This document shows, piece after piece, positions 9,311 to 17,551 of a stretch of DNA of 64,000 bases (within the stretch, counting starts at the first letter, position 1; the number at the start of each line of letters is the position of its first letter). The position numbers and the translations under genes were made by a program. Source of the DNA: Acrocarpospora phusangensis (lineage in GTDB: Bacteria; Actinomycetota; Actinomycetes; Streptosporangiales; Streptosporangiaceae); contig NZ_BOOA01000010.1 in NCBI RefSeq assembly GCF_016862995.1, positions 95,611 through 159,610 on the forward strand, read 5' to 3'. Under the pieces are notes generated by a model that saw only the letters and a list, made by a program, of their open reading frames with translations, searched no databases and had not been told where the DNA came from.

Positions 9311-11998
9311 TTGGAGGAGATTCCGGCTATTGCGCGCCCCGATATGCCCCAACCGACTGGCGTCGAAAGCACCCGCCGGGACGATGTGGCCGCCGCCACC
9401 CGGCGCGATCCACCCGTCTCCTCGCCAGGCCCCGGACCCACACGGCGCGACCAGCCGGCCGGCGCGACCCGGCGGGACTCCCCCGTTCCCGACGCGGGTA
9501 CGCCCCTGGTGCGGTTGCCCTCGGCGCTGACCGGACGTTTCACGGCCGTGGCCGAAATACGTTCGCAAGGCGTCGAAGCGGATCTGGTCCAAGTGCGCGA
9601 CCCGGACGGCGAGAACCAGGTCGTGAAAATCTTCCGGCGCGGGTTCGCCGCCGACCGCCAGGTGTGGGAGAAGCTGCGCTCCACGCCGTCGCCCCACATC
9701 GTCAGAATCACCGAGACCGGGCACTCCGACGGGCGCGACTACGAGGTGATGGAGTACGTCGCCAACGGCAATCTGCGCACACTGGCGGAGTCGGGCCGGA
9801 TCACGCCCGTCGAAGCCGTCGTCACCGAATTGGTGCGCCAACTTGTCGGCGCACTGTCCTGGCTCCATTCGCACGGCATCGTGCATCGCGACCTGAAGCC
9901 CGACAATATTCTTGTCAGGAACATTCATCCATTAAGCCTTGCCGTAACTGATTTCGGACTGAGTAAGGCCATCGACGAGAGCGTGGTGTTCGCCTCGCAT
10001 TCCAGGACCCTGGCCTACGCGGCGCCCGAATCGCTCTCGGGCCAGGTGTCACCGGCGCGTGACTGGTGGTCGCTCGGCATGATCACGCTGGAGCTGGCGA
10101 CCGGCCGCGGGCCGTTCGCCGGCATGACGGAGACGGCGGTCCTGGACCATCTGGCGACGCGCACGGTCGACACCCGGCAGCTCTCCGATCCCCGGTTCCG
10201 GCTGCTCTGCCGGGGGCTGCTCATCCGTGACCCGCGCCGCCGATGGGGGGCCGAGGAGGTCCGGCTCTGGCTGGACGGCGGCTCGCCGCCCGTACCGGAG
10301 GACCGCGTCGAGCCACCGCGGCCCCGCCCGACGGGACTGCCGTTCCGCGGCGGCGTCTACACGACCCGGGAGGATCTGGCGGCGGCCCTGGCCGAGCACT
10401 GGGCGGCAGCCGCCCAGACCTTCTTCGCCGGCATGAAGGCGCTCACCGGGCCGACCGAGGCCTGGTACGCCCTGCGCCTCTGGCTCCAGCAGTTCGACGA
10501 CGCGTCGCACGACGGCGCGGAGCGCCGGATGGAGCTGGTGGACACCCGCCTGCTGGGGGACGAGCCGCCGGACGTCAAGCTGCTCCACCTCATCCGATGG
10601 CTCGACCCGGCCCTGCCGCCCTGCTACCTCGGGCTCAGGATGACCCGACGGGATCTTCCGGGACTCGCGGCGTGGGCGGAGGATCCCGCGCACCCCGAGC
10701 ACGCGCGGGCCGTCGCCGTCGGGCAGGCGCTGTGGCGGCACCGGCTGCTCGGCGAGCTCGCCGGATTCGCCGGGGGCGAGGACCTGCCGGAGCTGCACGA
10801 CCGCTGGGCCGACCTGGTACGGCAGTGGAACGCGCACACAGACCGGTGGCGTGGCACCGTGGCCGGAGCCGGGGAACGGCTGCCCTTGGCCGGCGGCCCG
10901 GGGGACGACTCCGCGGCGATCCTGCTGACGCTGCTCTCCCTGGCGGCGGACCCGGACGGTACCGGCGCCTCGCTGGCGCGGGCCGCGGCGGAGGCGCCCG
11001 CGCGGCTCGTCCGCCCGGTGCCCTGGTTCGACGACATGGTCGCGCTGGCCTGGGGGGACCCCTTCCACCAGCTGGCCCTCGTACGGGTTCTGCCGCTCGC
11101 GGTGGCCGAGGCCGAGAACGCCGAGCGACGGGACCGCGAAACCCGGGAGCGCGAGAACCGCAGACGGCAGGCGTGGTCCGACCGCGAGCGGCGGCGACGA
11201 CGAGCGGCCCCACTCGCCGGCCTGCGCGCCCTCCTGGTCACCCTGCCGTTTCTCCCGCTCTGGGTTGGGGGCACGCTGGTCGCCGGATATCTCCACCGAT
11301 GGGCTGTCGGCGACGCGCACGACTGGGTACGCGACACGACCGCCGGCTTCGGCGTGATGGACTACCTGGAGCCGCTCTACCGGTTCTCCGGTGACCTGGT
11401 CGGCTCGAACCTGCTCGCGGCGGCTCCGCTGCTGGCCGCCGTGGCCTGGATGCCCCAGTTCATGATCGAGGCGACCGCCGCCCTGCTGAAGGGCCGGGAC
11501 TACACCCTCGCCGAGGGCCTGCGGTGGCCGGGCCGGACGCTCGACTTTCTCGGCCGGGGACTCCGTACGGCGTTCGGGGGTTTCTGGTCCGCGGCGTTCT
11601 CCGTGGCCGCGCTCGCGTTCCTGATCCTGCCCGCCCTCCCCCTCCTGTGGCTCCTGCTCGTCGGCCAGACCGTGGCGGGTCAGCTGGTGACCACGCTCGC
11701 GGGACTCATCCGCTGGAAGAAACGGCACGATGACGATCGGCGCATCGCCCTGGAGGACGATTGCGCAGCGCAGTGGAAACGAGGGTGGTCACCGCGGCCG
11801 GCGTGGCCGTGGTGGCCGCGGTGGCCGGCCCGGTCGTGGTCGGCGCGGTTCTCGCCCGGGGTCTCGGCGCGGGGCTCGCCGCGGCCGGCGCCTCGGTGGA
11901 GAAGGCCGCGCGACGACAGGAGGCCGCGGCCGAGGCGGCCCGGACGTACGAGCAGGCCGTGCACACGGTGCTGGACCGCAACGCCAGGATCAGCGTGA
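9311..11998 (+). CDS. membrane-associated Ser/Thr protein kinase with TRRD-repeat tail
   Basis: Eukaryotic-type kinase domain over roughly residues 75-330 of the TTG-start protein: Lys106 in QVVKIF, VHRDLKPDN with catalytic Asp194, TDFGLS with Asp214, and AYAAPES. The ~60 residues before it carry four TRRD motifs. After the kinase come ~300 residues without a recognised domain, then a basic stretch and three hydrophobic regions, the last being FLILPALPLLWLLLVGQTVA, so it is membrane-bound at the C-terminal side. I prefer the TTG at 9311, preceded by GGAGGAACGG, over the GTG at 9275, which lacks a ribosome site. The last ~79 residues, from about base 11761, are rich in Trp/Arg/Pro and overlap the next gene in another frame. 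Confidence 0.88.
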   Translation: MEEIPAIARPDMPQPTGVESTRRDDVAAATRRDPPVSSPGPGPTRRDQPAGATRRDSPVPDAGTPLVRLPSALTGRFTAVAEIRSQGVEADLVQVRDPDGENQVVKIFRRGFAADRQVWEKLRSTPSPHIVRITETGHSDGRDYEVMEYVANGNLRTLAESGRITPVEAVVTELVRQLVGALSWLHSHGIVHRDLKPDNILVRNIHPLSLAVTDFGLSKAIDESVVFASHSRTLAYAAPESLSGQVSPARDWWSLGMITLELATGRGPFAGMTETAVLDHLATRTVDTRQLSDPRFRLLCRGLLIRDPRRRWGAEEVRLWLDGGSPPVPEDRVEPPRPRPTGLPFRGGVYTTREDLAAALAEHWAAAAQTFFAGMKALTGPTEAWYALRLWLQQFDDASHDGAERRMELVDTRLLGDEPPDVKLLHLIRWLDPALPPCYLGLRMTRRDLPGLAAWAEDPAHPEHARAVAVGQALWRHRLLGELAGFAGGEDLPELHDRWADLVRQWNAHTDRWRGTVAGAGERLPLAGGPGDDSAAILLTLLSLAADPDGTGASLARAAAEAPARLVRPVPWFDDMVALAWGDPFHQLALVRVLPLAVAEAENAERRDRETRERENRRRQAWSDRERRRRRAAPLAGLRALLVTLPFLPLWVGGTLVAGYLHRWAVGDAHDWVRDTTAGFGVMDYLEPLYRFSGDLVGSNLLAAAPLLAAVAWMPQFMIEATAALLKGRDYTLAEGLRWPGRTLDFLGRGLRTAFGGFWSAAFSVAALAFLILPALPLLWLLLVGQTVAGQLVTTLAGLIRWKKRHDDDRRIALEDDCAAQWKRGWSPRPAWPWWPRWPARSWSARFSPGVSARGSPRPAPRWRRPRDDRRPRPRRPGRTSRPCTRCWTATPGSA

Positions 11999-13059
11999 TG
12001 CAGGCCGCGTACGCGAGGAACGCGATGACGGCGGACGATCTGCCCGCGCCGCTGGCGGTCGACGGTCAGCAGGCCGAGGACCTGCGGGCCTGGTGCGCGC
12101 GGGCCGACGAACTCCTGGCTCAGGCGGAGCGAAACCTCACCCGGTGGATCGCCGAGACGGTGATCCACCGGGTCTTCGCGGACGCGCCGCCGGAGGCGGT
12201 CCGGCTGGACCTGACGGGGACGACCCGGACCAGGCGGGACGCCGCCGAACCGGACAGCGCCGGGGAGCCGGCCGAGGAGGACAGGCGGGCGCGGCTCCGC
12301 ACGACGCTGACCCGGGTGCTGGACCGGCTGGCGCCCGACACCGTCGAGGACGACCGGGCACTGGTCCGCCTGGCCGCCGCCGAGGTCGTGGCCGCCGCCG
12401 ACGCGGCGACGGCCGACAGCCGCCTGACCGATGTGCGGATCAGGGTCCGGCAGGCGAACGAACGAGCGCGTGAGCGCCGCGACGCGGCCGTCCACGCGGC
12501 ACGCTGCCTGCAGCTGATCGCCCATCACGACGATCCGGGCGCCGACCGGCTCCGGGCCGCGCTGAACGACGTCGTCGCCGGCCGCCTTCCGCTCGACGAC
12601 ACGCTGCGCGCGACCGCGGACCGGATGGCCGCCGACGCCCAGGCCGCCGCCGCGCGCCGGTACGTGGCCCACTCGATCGACCAGGTGCTGTCCGGCCTCG
12701 GCTACCAGGTCGACGGCGGCTTCGAGACGCTCACCGCCGAAAGCGGCGAGGTCTACCTCACCCGGGGCGACTGGAGCGAGCACGCGGTCAAGGTACGGGT
12801 GGACCCGGAGGCCGGGGAGTTGCGCGCCGCCGTCGTACGGACCTCGCCGTCCGACGAGGCGGAGGAGCGACGCCGGCTGGACACCGAGCGCGCCGAACAA
12901 TGGTGCGCCGCATTCGCGGCGGCCCGCGACGGACTGGCGGAGGCCGGCGTACGGACCGACCTACAATGGGTCATCCCGCCCGGCGACCAGGTCCCGGTGG
13001 AAAGCCGCAGGTCCACGGCGCCCCGCCAGCGCACACGCCGGCGGGAGCGGGAACGATGA
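11761..13059 (+). CDS. membrane-anchored coiled-coil protein of unknown function
   Basis: A 432-residue protein starting at TTG 11761 with GGAGGA just upstream. The N terminus is a hydrophobic Ala/Val/Gly segment (residues ~8-40). Long Ala/Arg/Glu-rich helices follow, likely coiled coil, to about residue 300; the C-terminal ~110 residues look globular (YQVDGGFETLTAESGEVYLT, WVIPPGDQVPVE). The first 238 bases overlap the kinase gene in a different frame, and codon use there favours this frame. The 3' end overlaps the radical SAM gene as ATGA. No family recognised. Position suggests a partner or substrate of the kinase. Confidence 0.78.
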   Translation: MRSAVETRVVTAAGVAVVAAVAGPVVVGAVLARGLGAGLAAAGASVEKAARRQEAAAEAARTYEQAVHTVLDRNARISVMQAAYARNAMTADDLPAPLAVDGQQAEDLRAWCARADELLAQAERNLTRWIAETVIHRVFADAPPEAVRLDLTGTTRTRRDAAEPDSAGEPAEEDRRARLRTTLTRVLDRLAPDTVEDDRALVRLAAAEVVAAADAATADSRLTDVRIRVRQANERARERRDAAVHAARCLQLIAHHDDPGADRLRAALNDVVAGRLPLDDTLRATADRMAADAQAAAARRYVAHSIDQVLSGLGYQVDGGFETLTAESGEVYLTRGDWSEHAVKVRVDPEAGELRAAVVRTSPSDEAEERRRLDTERAEQWCAAFAAARDGLAEAGVRTDLQWVIPPGDQVPVESRRSTAPRQRTRRRERER

Positions 13060-13703
13060 CCGCGTTGCTCCTCGCCCGGGCGCACTACCCGGTTCTGGCG
13101 CTCGGCCCCGGCGTGCGGGCCGGCATCTGGACGCAGGGCTGCACGATCGCCTGCGCGGGCTGCATGTCCCGCGACACGTGGAACGCGGATCCGGCCACCG
13201 CCACCCCGGTGCCGGCGGTGCTCGCCTGGCTGTCGTCCCTCCCCGACCCGCTGGACGGCGTGACGATCAGCGGCGGCGAGCCCTTCGAGCAGCCCGCCGC
13301 GCTCGGCGAACTGCTCGACGGCATCCTGGCCTGGCGCGGCGAGCGGCCCATCGACGTGCTCGTCTACTCCGGACGCCCGCTGTCCCGGCTGACACGTGAG
13401 CAGCGGTCACGGGACATCCTGGCCCGGTGCGACGCCGTGATCGCCGGCCCTTACGTCGAGCGCCGCAACACGGGTCTGCGCTGGCGGGGATCGTCCAACC
13501 AGAGCATCGTGACGCTCTCCCCGCTGGGCCACCGACGCTACGCCGACGCGGACAGCCCACCGGAGGCCCCGCGGTTACAGGTGTGCGTGGACGGCGACCG
13601 CGTCCACTACATCGGGATCCCCCGCCGAGGCGACCTGGAGTTGCTCGCGGACCGGCTCAGCGACGCCGGGGTGCAGAGCGACGCGACATCATGGCGGCCC
13701 TGA
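13056..13703 (+). CDS. NrdG-like radical SAM / 4Fe-4S activating-enzyme family protein
   Basis: A 215-residue protein starting at the ATG that overlaps the previous stop. The radical SAM cluster motif CX3CX2C is intact (Cys29, Cys33, Cys36 in GCTIACAGC), preceded by GIWTQG, and the SAM-binding GGE motif follows in TISGGEPFEQP. Length and architecture match the short activating-enzyme/NrdG class, which normally makes a glycyl radical in a partner enzyme, but no NrdD or other glycyl-radical protein is encoded nearby. The translational coupling to the coiled-coil protein suggests a job within the kinase/CHAT cluster, perhaps modification or redox sensing. Function inferred only. Confidence 0.88.
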   Translation: MTALLLARAHYPVLALGPGVRAGIWTQGCTIACAGCMSRDTWNADPATATPVPAVLAWLSSLPDPLDGVTISGGEPFEQPAALGELLDGILAWRGERPIDVLVYSGRPLSRLTREQRSRDILARCDAVIAGPYVERRNTGLRWRGSSNQSIVTLSPLGHRRYADADSPPEAPRLQVCVDGDRVHYIGIPRRGDLELLADRLSDAGVQSDATSWRP

Positions 13704-13723
13704 CGTGCCCCGGGGACACGTCA
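13701..13723. terminator. bidirectional terminator hairpin between convergent genes
   Basis: A perfect 7-bp stem, TGACGTG (13701-13707) with CACGTCA (13717-13723), encloses CCCCGGGGA. Its arms contain the TGA stops of both convergent genes. There is no long T-run on either side, so termination efficiency is uncertain. Confidence 0.55.
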
Positions 13724-14509
13724 GTTCGATGCGGGACAGTCCGGCGTGCCGGACGGGAGACGGATGACGCCGTTGCCGTCCACGGCACCACAGAGCATCA
13801 GGTCCGGCTCCCGGCCAGGCCACGCGCTGAGGGTGTACGGACCCTGCGCAGGAGTCCGATACGTGCCGATCTCGAAGGCCAGGCTGTAGGTGCAGCTCTG
13901 GCAGCCACCCCCGGCCACCCGCAGATTCCGATGCCAGCCGGACTGCGCATCACCCTGGAAGGAATCCCCCGGAAGCGTCACCCGAGCGCCGTCGGCAATA
14001 TTCAGATCCGGAGCCGCGTACGGGATCACATCACCCGTTCGCGCCCCCCGGCAGGAAACGACGTACGGCCTGCGGCCCAGGTCCCGCTCCGAACGCAGGA
14101 TCACCGTGGCGACCACCGCCTCCGGAGGCGTGTCGAGATTGCTCACCTGCAGGACGAAGGAGCCGGAACCCAGCTCCGCGCCGTCGTTGGCCACCGCCCA
14201 GGAAGCGAAGTCGTCGCAGTTCAGCAGCTGGTCGACGGGAATGCCGTCGGTGGGATCGGCGGGGAAGACGTAGGCGTTCTCCTCGCCCCTGCCCTGGTTC
14301 GTCGAGGGAATGTGGAGAGCCCGGACGAAAGGATCGGCTGCCACCTCGACGATCGGGGTGGCCAGGGGTAACGGGCTCCGTTTCTCGGCCGGAGCCCCGG
14401 TCACCCGGATGGTGTGCGGCGGGAGGGGTGGCGACTGGCGTACCAGGAAGCCGGCCGCGGCGGCGACGGCGATGACGGCGGCCGCGGTCAGGGCGCGTGA
14501 TCGGTTCAT
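13721..14509 (-). CDS. secreted or membrane-anchored protein of unknown function
   Basis: A 262-residue protein. The N terminus (MNRSRALTAAAVIAVAAAAG) is a signal peptide or single anchor without an obvious lipobox. The rest is soluble and Pro/Asp-rich with five or six cysteines, including the pair CQSC and a late CGAV and DCPAS, which suggests extracytoplasmic disulfides. No domain recognised. It lies 4 bases downstream of another anchored protein gene on the same strand, so the two probably form an operon facing the radical SAM gene. Confidence 0.75.
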   Translation of the reverse strand: MNRSRALTAAAVIAVAAAAGFLVRQSPPLPPHTIRVTGAPAEKRSPLPLATPIVEVAADPFVRALHIPSTNQGRGEENAYVFPADPTDGIPVDQLLNCDDFASWAVANDGAELGSGSFVLQVSNLDTPPEAVVATVILRSERDLGRRPYVVSCRGARTGDVIPYAAPDLNIADGARVTLPGDSFQGDAQSGWHRNLRVAGGGCQSCTYSLAFEIGTYRTPAQGPYTLSAWPGREPDLMLCGAVDGNGVIRLPSGTPDCPASN

Positions 14510-14513
14510 CCGG

Positions 14514-15392
14514 TTAGTCCCGGTCCTCGCGCGGGCCGCACATCGCGTGCCTGGCGCAGAACAGCCCGGGGTCCACCCGCTTGATGTCGCCCGCGTGGTT
14601 GTCGAACGCGCTGGTGAAGGTCTTCGCCAGGCCGGTGGTCGCGAACGGTCTCTCGTGCTCCGGCGGAGCCATGACCTTCTTGACGGTGCCGCCCACGTAG
14701 AGGCTGATCTCGGCCCGCCAGAGATAGAGCTGCCTGGTCGCGTCCCCCCGCATGGAGAACTCGATCTGCTCTCCCGGCTTCAGCAGCACCCGGTTCTGCG
14801 CGAAGTAGTCCGCGCCCAGTTCCTGGTCGGGGGCTATCGCCCGGGCCCGCGAATTGAACGAGTCGAGGTCGAACCCCAGCTGCACGACCGTCTCCCCGCC
14901 CTGGGGATTCAGCCACACGGCGGTGCCGGCCGGGGGGTTCCGCTTCTCCAGGAGCTTGAAGGCGATGCCGACCACCGCGACGTCGGCGGGCATACGGTTC
15001 TCCACGATGACGCGGTTGGTCGAGCGCAGCGCCTGATAGCCGCCCTTCCCCAGTCCGTAGTCCCGGTCGACCAGCTTCTGGTGCAACGCCTCCACGTCCT
15101 TGAACTGATCACCACGCTCATAGGCCAGGATCACGTCGCGATCGGTGCTCGGGTCCTCGTAGGCGTACACGACGACCTCAGCGGCGCCGGTCAGCCGATC
15201 GACGGAGGCCAGCAGCCGGGGGGCGTAGCTGGTGACCAGGAAGGTGATCAGGGTCGTTCCGGCCAGGACCCCCACCGCCTTCGGGCCGCCCAGCCACTTC
15301 CGCCACCCCGACGGCGCCTCGTCCGCCGCAGGCCGCCGATCCGGCCGTTTTCGCTGGGCGCTCTGTCCCCGTCGCGCATTCCTCTTCGCCAT
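14514..15392 (-). CDS. membrane-anchored protein of unknown function
   Basis: A protein of 292 residues from the ATG at 15392 (an in-frame GTG at 15431 would add 13). A very basic N terminus (AKRNARRGQSAQRKRPDRR) is followed by one membrane segment (AVGVLAGTTLITFLVTSYAP) and a ~220-residue predicted extracytoplasmic domain, rich in beta-strand-like sequence, with a C-terminal Cys pair (LFCARHAMC). No family recognised. It sits between the LacI gene and the secreted protein gene on the same strand, and read-through from the LacI promoter is possible. Confidence 0.72.
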   Translation of the reverse strand: MAKRNARRGQSAQRKRPDRRPAADEAPSGWRKWLGGPKAVGVLAGTTLITFLVTSYAPRLLASVDRLTGAAEVVVYAYEDPSTDRDVILAYERGDQFKDVEALHQKLVDRDYGLGKGGYQALRSTNRVIVENRMPADVAVVGIAFKLLEKRNPPAGTAVWLNPQGGETVVQLGFDLDSFNSRARAIAPDQELGADYFAQNRVLLKPGEQIEFSMRGDATRQLYLWRAEISLYVGGTVKKVMAPPEHERPFATTGLAKTFTSAFDNHAGDIKRVDPGLFCARHAMCGPREDRD

Positions 15393-15434
15393 CACGCCCC
15401 AGATCCGGATCAGCCCCCTGCACCAGGGCACCCA

Positions 15435-16523
15435 TCATCGACGTTTCGGCTTACGGGCGGCAATCGTTTCCGCGACCGGCGGGGCGGTGGCCGTGCTGTC
15501 CCTGATCAGGAGTTGCGTGGGGACCAGGTCGGTGCCCGGCTGCGCCGCCTGGCCCTCGCGGATCTGGGTGAGCACCCGCTGGACGCACCGGCGGCCCACC
15601 TCGGCGAAGTCCTGGCGGACCGTCGTCAGGGGCGTCGGGAAGTACGCCGAGTCCGGGATGTCGTCGAAGCCGACGACGCTTACCTCGTCGGGGATCGCCC
15701 GGCCGCGCTCGTGGAAGGCGCGCAGCAGGCCCAGGGCCATCTGGTCGTTGGCGACGAAGACGGCCGTGCAGCCGGGTTCGTCGGCGAGGGACAGCCCGGC
15801 GGCGTACCCGGATCGGGCCGACCAGTCGCCGGTCAGCGGCTCGGGGACCGGGCGGCCGGCGGCTTCCAGCGTCGAACGCCAGGCCTGGGCGCGGCGCTGG
15901 CTGGCGAACGACGTCTCGGGGCCCGACACGTGCCAGACCGTCTCGTGGCCGAGGCCGAGCAGGTGGTGGACGGCCTGGCGGGCGCCGTCGGCCTGGTCGG
16001 TGTCGACGACGCTGTAGCGGTCGCCGGCGTCGGAGTCGACCACGACGACGTACACACCGGGCGGCAGGGTCACGGTGGCCGCGTCGAGCAGGTGGATCTC
16101 CATGATGACGATCACCGCGTCGACGGCCAGTTCGCCCATCCGGGTGAACGCGCCCAGCACGTTGTCCTGGGTGGGCACGTCGACGGGGATGAGCGTGATG
16201 GCGTAGCCCTCGGCCGCGGCGTGGGTGGCGATCGCCTCGACCGTACGGCTGTTGCCGGTGGAGGCGAGGCTGAACAGGATGACGCCGATGGTGTTGAACC
16301 GGCCGTACCGGAGGGCGCGGGCGGCGCTGTTGGGGCGGTAGCCGAGCTGGCGCATCGCGGCGAGGACCTGGTCGCGGGTCGCGGGGATGACGCTCTCGTG
16401 GCCGTTCGACACGCGGGAGACGGTCTGCGACGAGACCCCGGCGAGCTTGGCCACGTCGGCCATGGAGACGCGCTGCTTACGGCGTCGGCCTGGGATGGCC
16501 CCGCCCCGGTTCGTCGCTTCCAT
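15435..16523 (-). CDS. LacI-family transcriptional regulator of the glycan locus
   Basis: A protein of 362 residues from the ATG at 16523 (open frame to 16574). The N-terminal LacI HTH is clear: VSMADVAKLAGVSSQTVSRVSNG, then the hinge YRPNSAARALRYGR. A periplasmic-binding-protein-like sensor follows, with VVVVDSDAGDRY, FVANDQMALGLLRAFHERG and VSVVGFDDIPDSAYFPTPLTTVRQD. It is divergent from a sugar ABC transporter, with two 16-bp palindromic boxes in the shared promoter region. Matching boxes occur before the GH42, DUF2264 and GH43 genes, so I infer it is the repressor of much of 15435-38386. Effector sugar unknown; an arabinose- or galactose-type oligosaccharide fits the neighbours. Confidence 0.93.
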   Translation of the reverse strand: MEATNRGGAIPGRRRKQRVSMADVAKLAGVSSQTVSRVSNGHESVIPATRDQVLAAMRQLGYRPNSAARALRYGRFNTIGVILFSLASTGNSRTVEAIATHAAAEGYAITLIPVDVPTQDNVLGAFTRMGELAVDAVIVIMEIHLLDAATVTLPPGVYVVVVDSDAGDRYSVVDTDQADGARQAVHHLLGLGHETVWHVSGPETSFASQRRAQAWRSTLEAAGRPVPEPLTGDWSARSGYAAGLSLADEPGCTAVFVANDQMALGLLRAFHERGRAIPDEVSVVGFDDIPDSAYFPTPLTTVRQDFAEVGRRCVQRVLTQIREGQAAQPGTDLVPTQLLIRDSTATAPPVAETIAARKPKRR

Positions 16524-16586
16524 ACCCGCCCGTTCGCCGCCCTGAACCTTGACGCCAAGTGTGACCGATGCCACGATACCGCACGG

Positions 16587-16602
16587 AAGTTTACGTTAAC
16601 AT
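16587..16602. promoter_or_regulatory. LacI-type operator (copy 1)
   Basis: AAGTTTACGTTAACAT; its reverse complement ATGTTAACGTAAACTT matches the locus consensus ATGTTNACGTNAACAT. It lies just upstream of the lacI start and in the divergent promoter region, so it may mediate autoregulation. Confidence 0.65.
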
Positions 16603-16641
16603 CACCGCCCAATTCCCCAAGGTGACGCTTCGTCGCCGTCA

Positions 16642-16657
16642 ATGTTCACGTAAACAC
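16642..16657. promoter_or_regulatory. LacI-type operator (copy 2)
   Basis: ATGTTCACGTAAACAC lies 16 bases upstream of the GTG start of the first permease gene, overlapping the leader just before its AAGGAG ribosome site. It is placed to block transcription of the transporter operon. Confidence 0.65.
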
Positions 16658-16672
16658 GGAAGGAGCGAGCCG

Positions 16673-17551
16673 GTGGCCGTGACGAGAAGGTCATGGACGG
16701 GGTGGCGTTTCGCCGGGCCCTTCCTCGCGGTGTTCGCCCTCGTGTACGTGGCGCCGATCGCGTACTCGTTCTACCTCAGCCTGTTCCGCACCCGGCTGAT
16801 CGGCGGGACCACGTTCGTCGGCTTCGACAACTACGTCCAGGCGGTGGGCGACCCGCAGTTCTGGTCCGCGTTCGGCCGGGTCGCGCTCTTCCTCGCCGTC
16901 CAGGTCCCGATCATGCTGTTCCTCGCCCTGCTCGCCGCGCTCGCCATCGACAGCGGCCGCCTTTACGGGACGGGCTTCTTCCGCATCTCCGTCTTCCTGC
17001 CGTACGCGGTGCCCGCCGCGGTCGCGGCCCTGATGTGGGGCTTCATGTACGGCGCCCAGTTCGGCCTCGTCGGCGACCTCAACGACGCCTTCGGCCTCTC
17101 CCTGCCCGACCCGCTGTCGGCCGAGCTCGTCCTGCTCTCCATCGGCAACATCGTGACCTGGGAGTTCGTCGGCTACAACATGCTGATCCTCTACTCCGCG
17201 CTGCGCGTGGTGAACCCGTCCCTGTACGAGGCGGCGCAGATCGACGGCGCGGGCCAGCTCCGCATCGTCTGGGCGATCAAACTCCCGGCCCTGCGCGGCG
17301 CGCTGCTGGTGGCCACGATCTTCTCCATCATCGGCAGCTTCCACCTGTTCAACGAGCCCGCCATCCTGCGCAACCTGGCCCCGAACGCCATCACCACGTA
17401 CTTCACGCCGAACCTGTACGCCTACTGGCTGTCCTTCGCCGGCCAGCGTTTCGACTACTCGGCCGCCATCGCGATCGTCATGGGCGTGATCACGATGGTC
17501 GTCGCGTACGCGGTGCAGTTGCGCGGCATGCGGAGAGGGGCCCTGTCATGA
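16673..17551 (+). CDS. sugar ABC transporter permease (MalF-type)
   Basis: A 292-residue permease from the GTG at 16673, chosen because AAGGAG lies 8 bases upstream; an upstream ATG at 16568 would add a non-hydrophobic leader containing both operators. Six hydrophobic segments are visible, with the inner-membrane permease loop near YEAAQIDGAGQLRIVWAIKLP (the EAA motif). It pairs with the next gene (ATGA overlap) and the downstream binding protein to form a CUT1-family sugar importer. No ATPase gene is present, so a shared MsiK-like ATPase is expected elsewhere. Confidence 0.93.
   Translation: MAVTRRSWTGWRFAGPFLAVFALVYVAPIAYSFYLSLFRTRLIGGTTFVGFDNYVQAVGDPQFWSAFGRVALFLAVQVPIMLFLALLAALAIDSGRLYGTGFFRISVFLPYAVPAAVAALMWGFMYGAQFGLVGDLNDAFGLSLPDPLSAELVLLSIGNIVTWEFVGYNMLILYSALRVVNPSLYEAAQIDGAGQLRIVWAIKLPALRGALLVATIFSIIGSFHLFNEPAILRNLAPNAITTYFTPNLYAYWLSFAGQRFDYSAAIAIVMGVITMVVAYAVQLRGMRRGALS

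Noticed and set aside
10049..11728. 559-codon minus-strand ORF opposite the kinase
   Set aside because: No domain, extreme Arg/Gly/Gln content, and the plus-strand kinase has all catalytic motifs.
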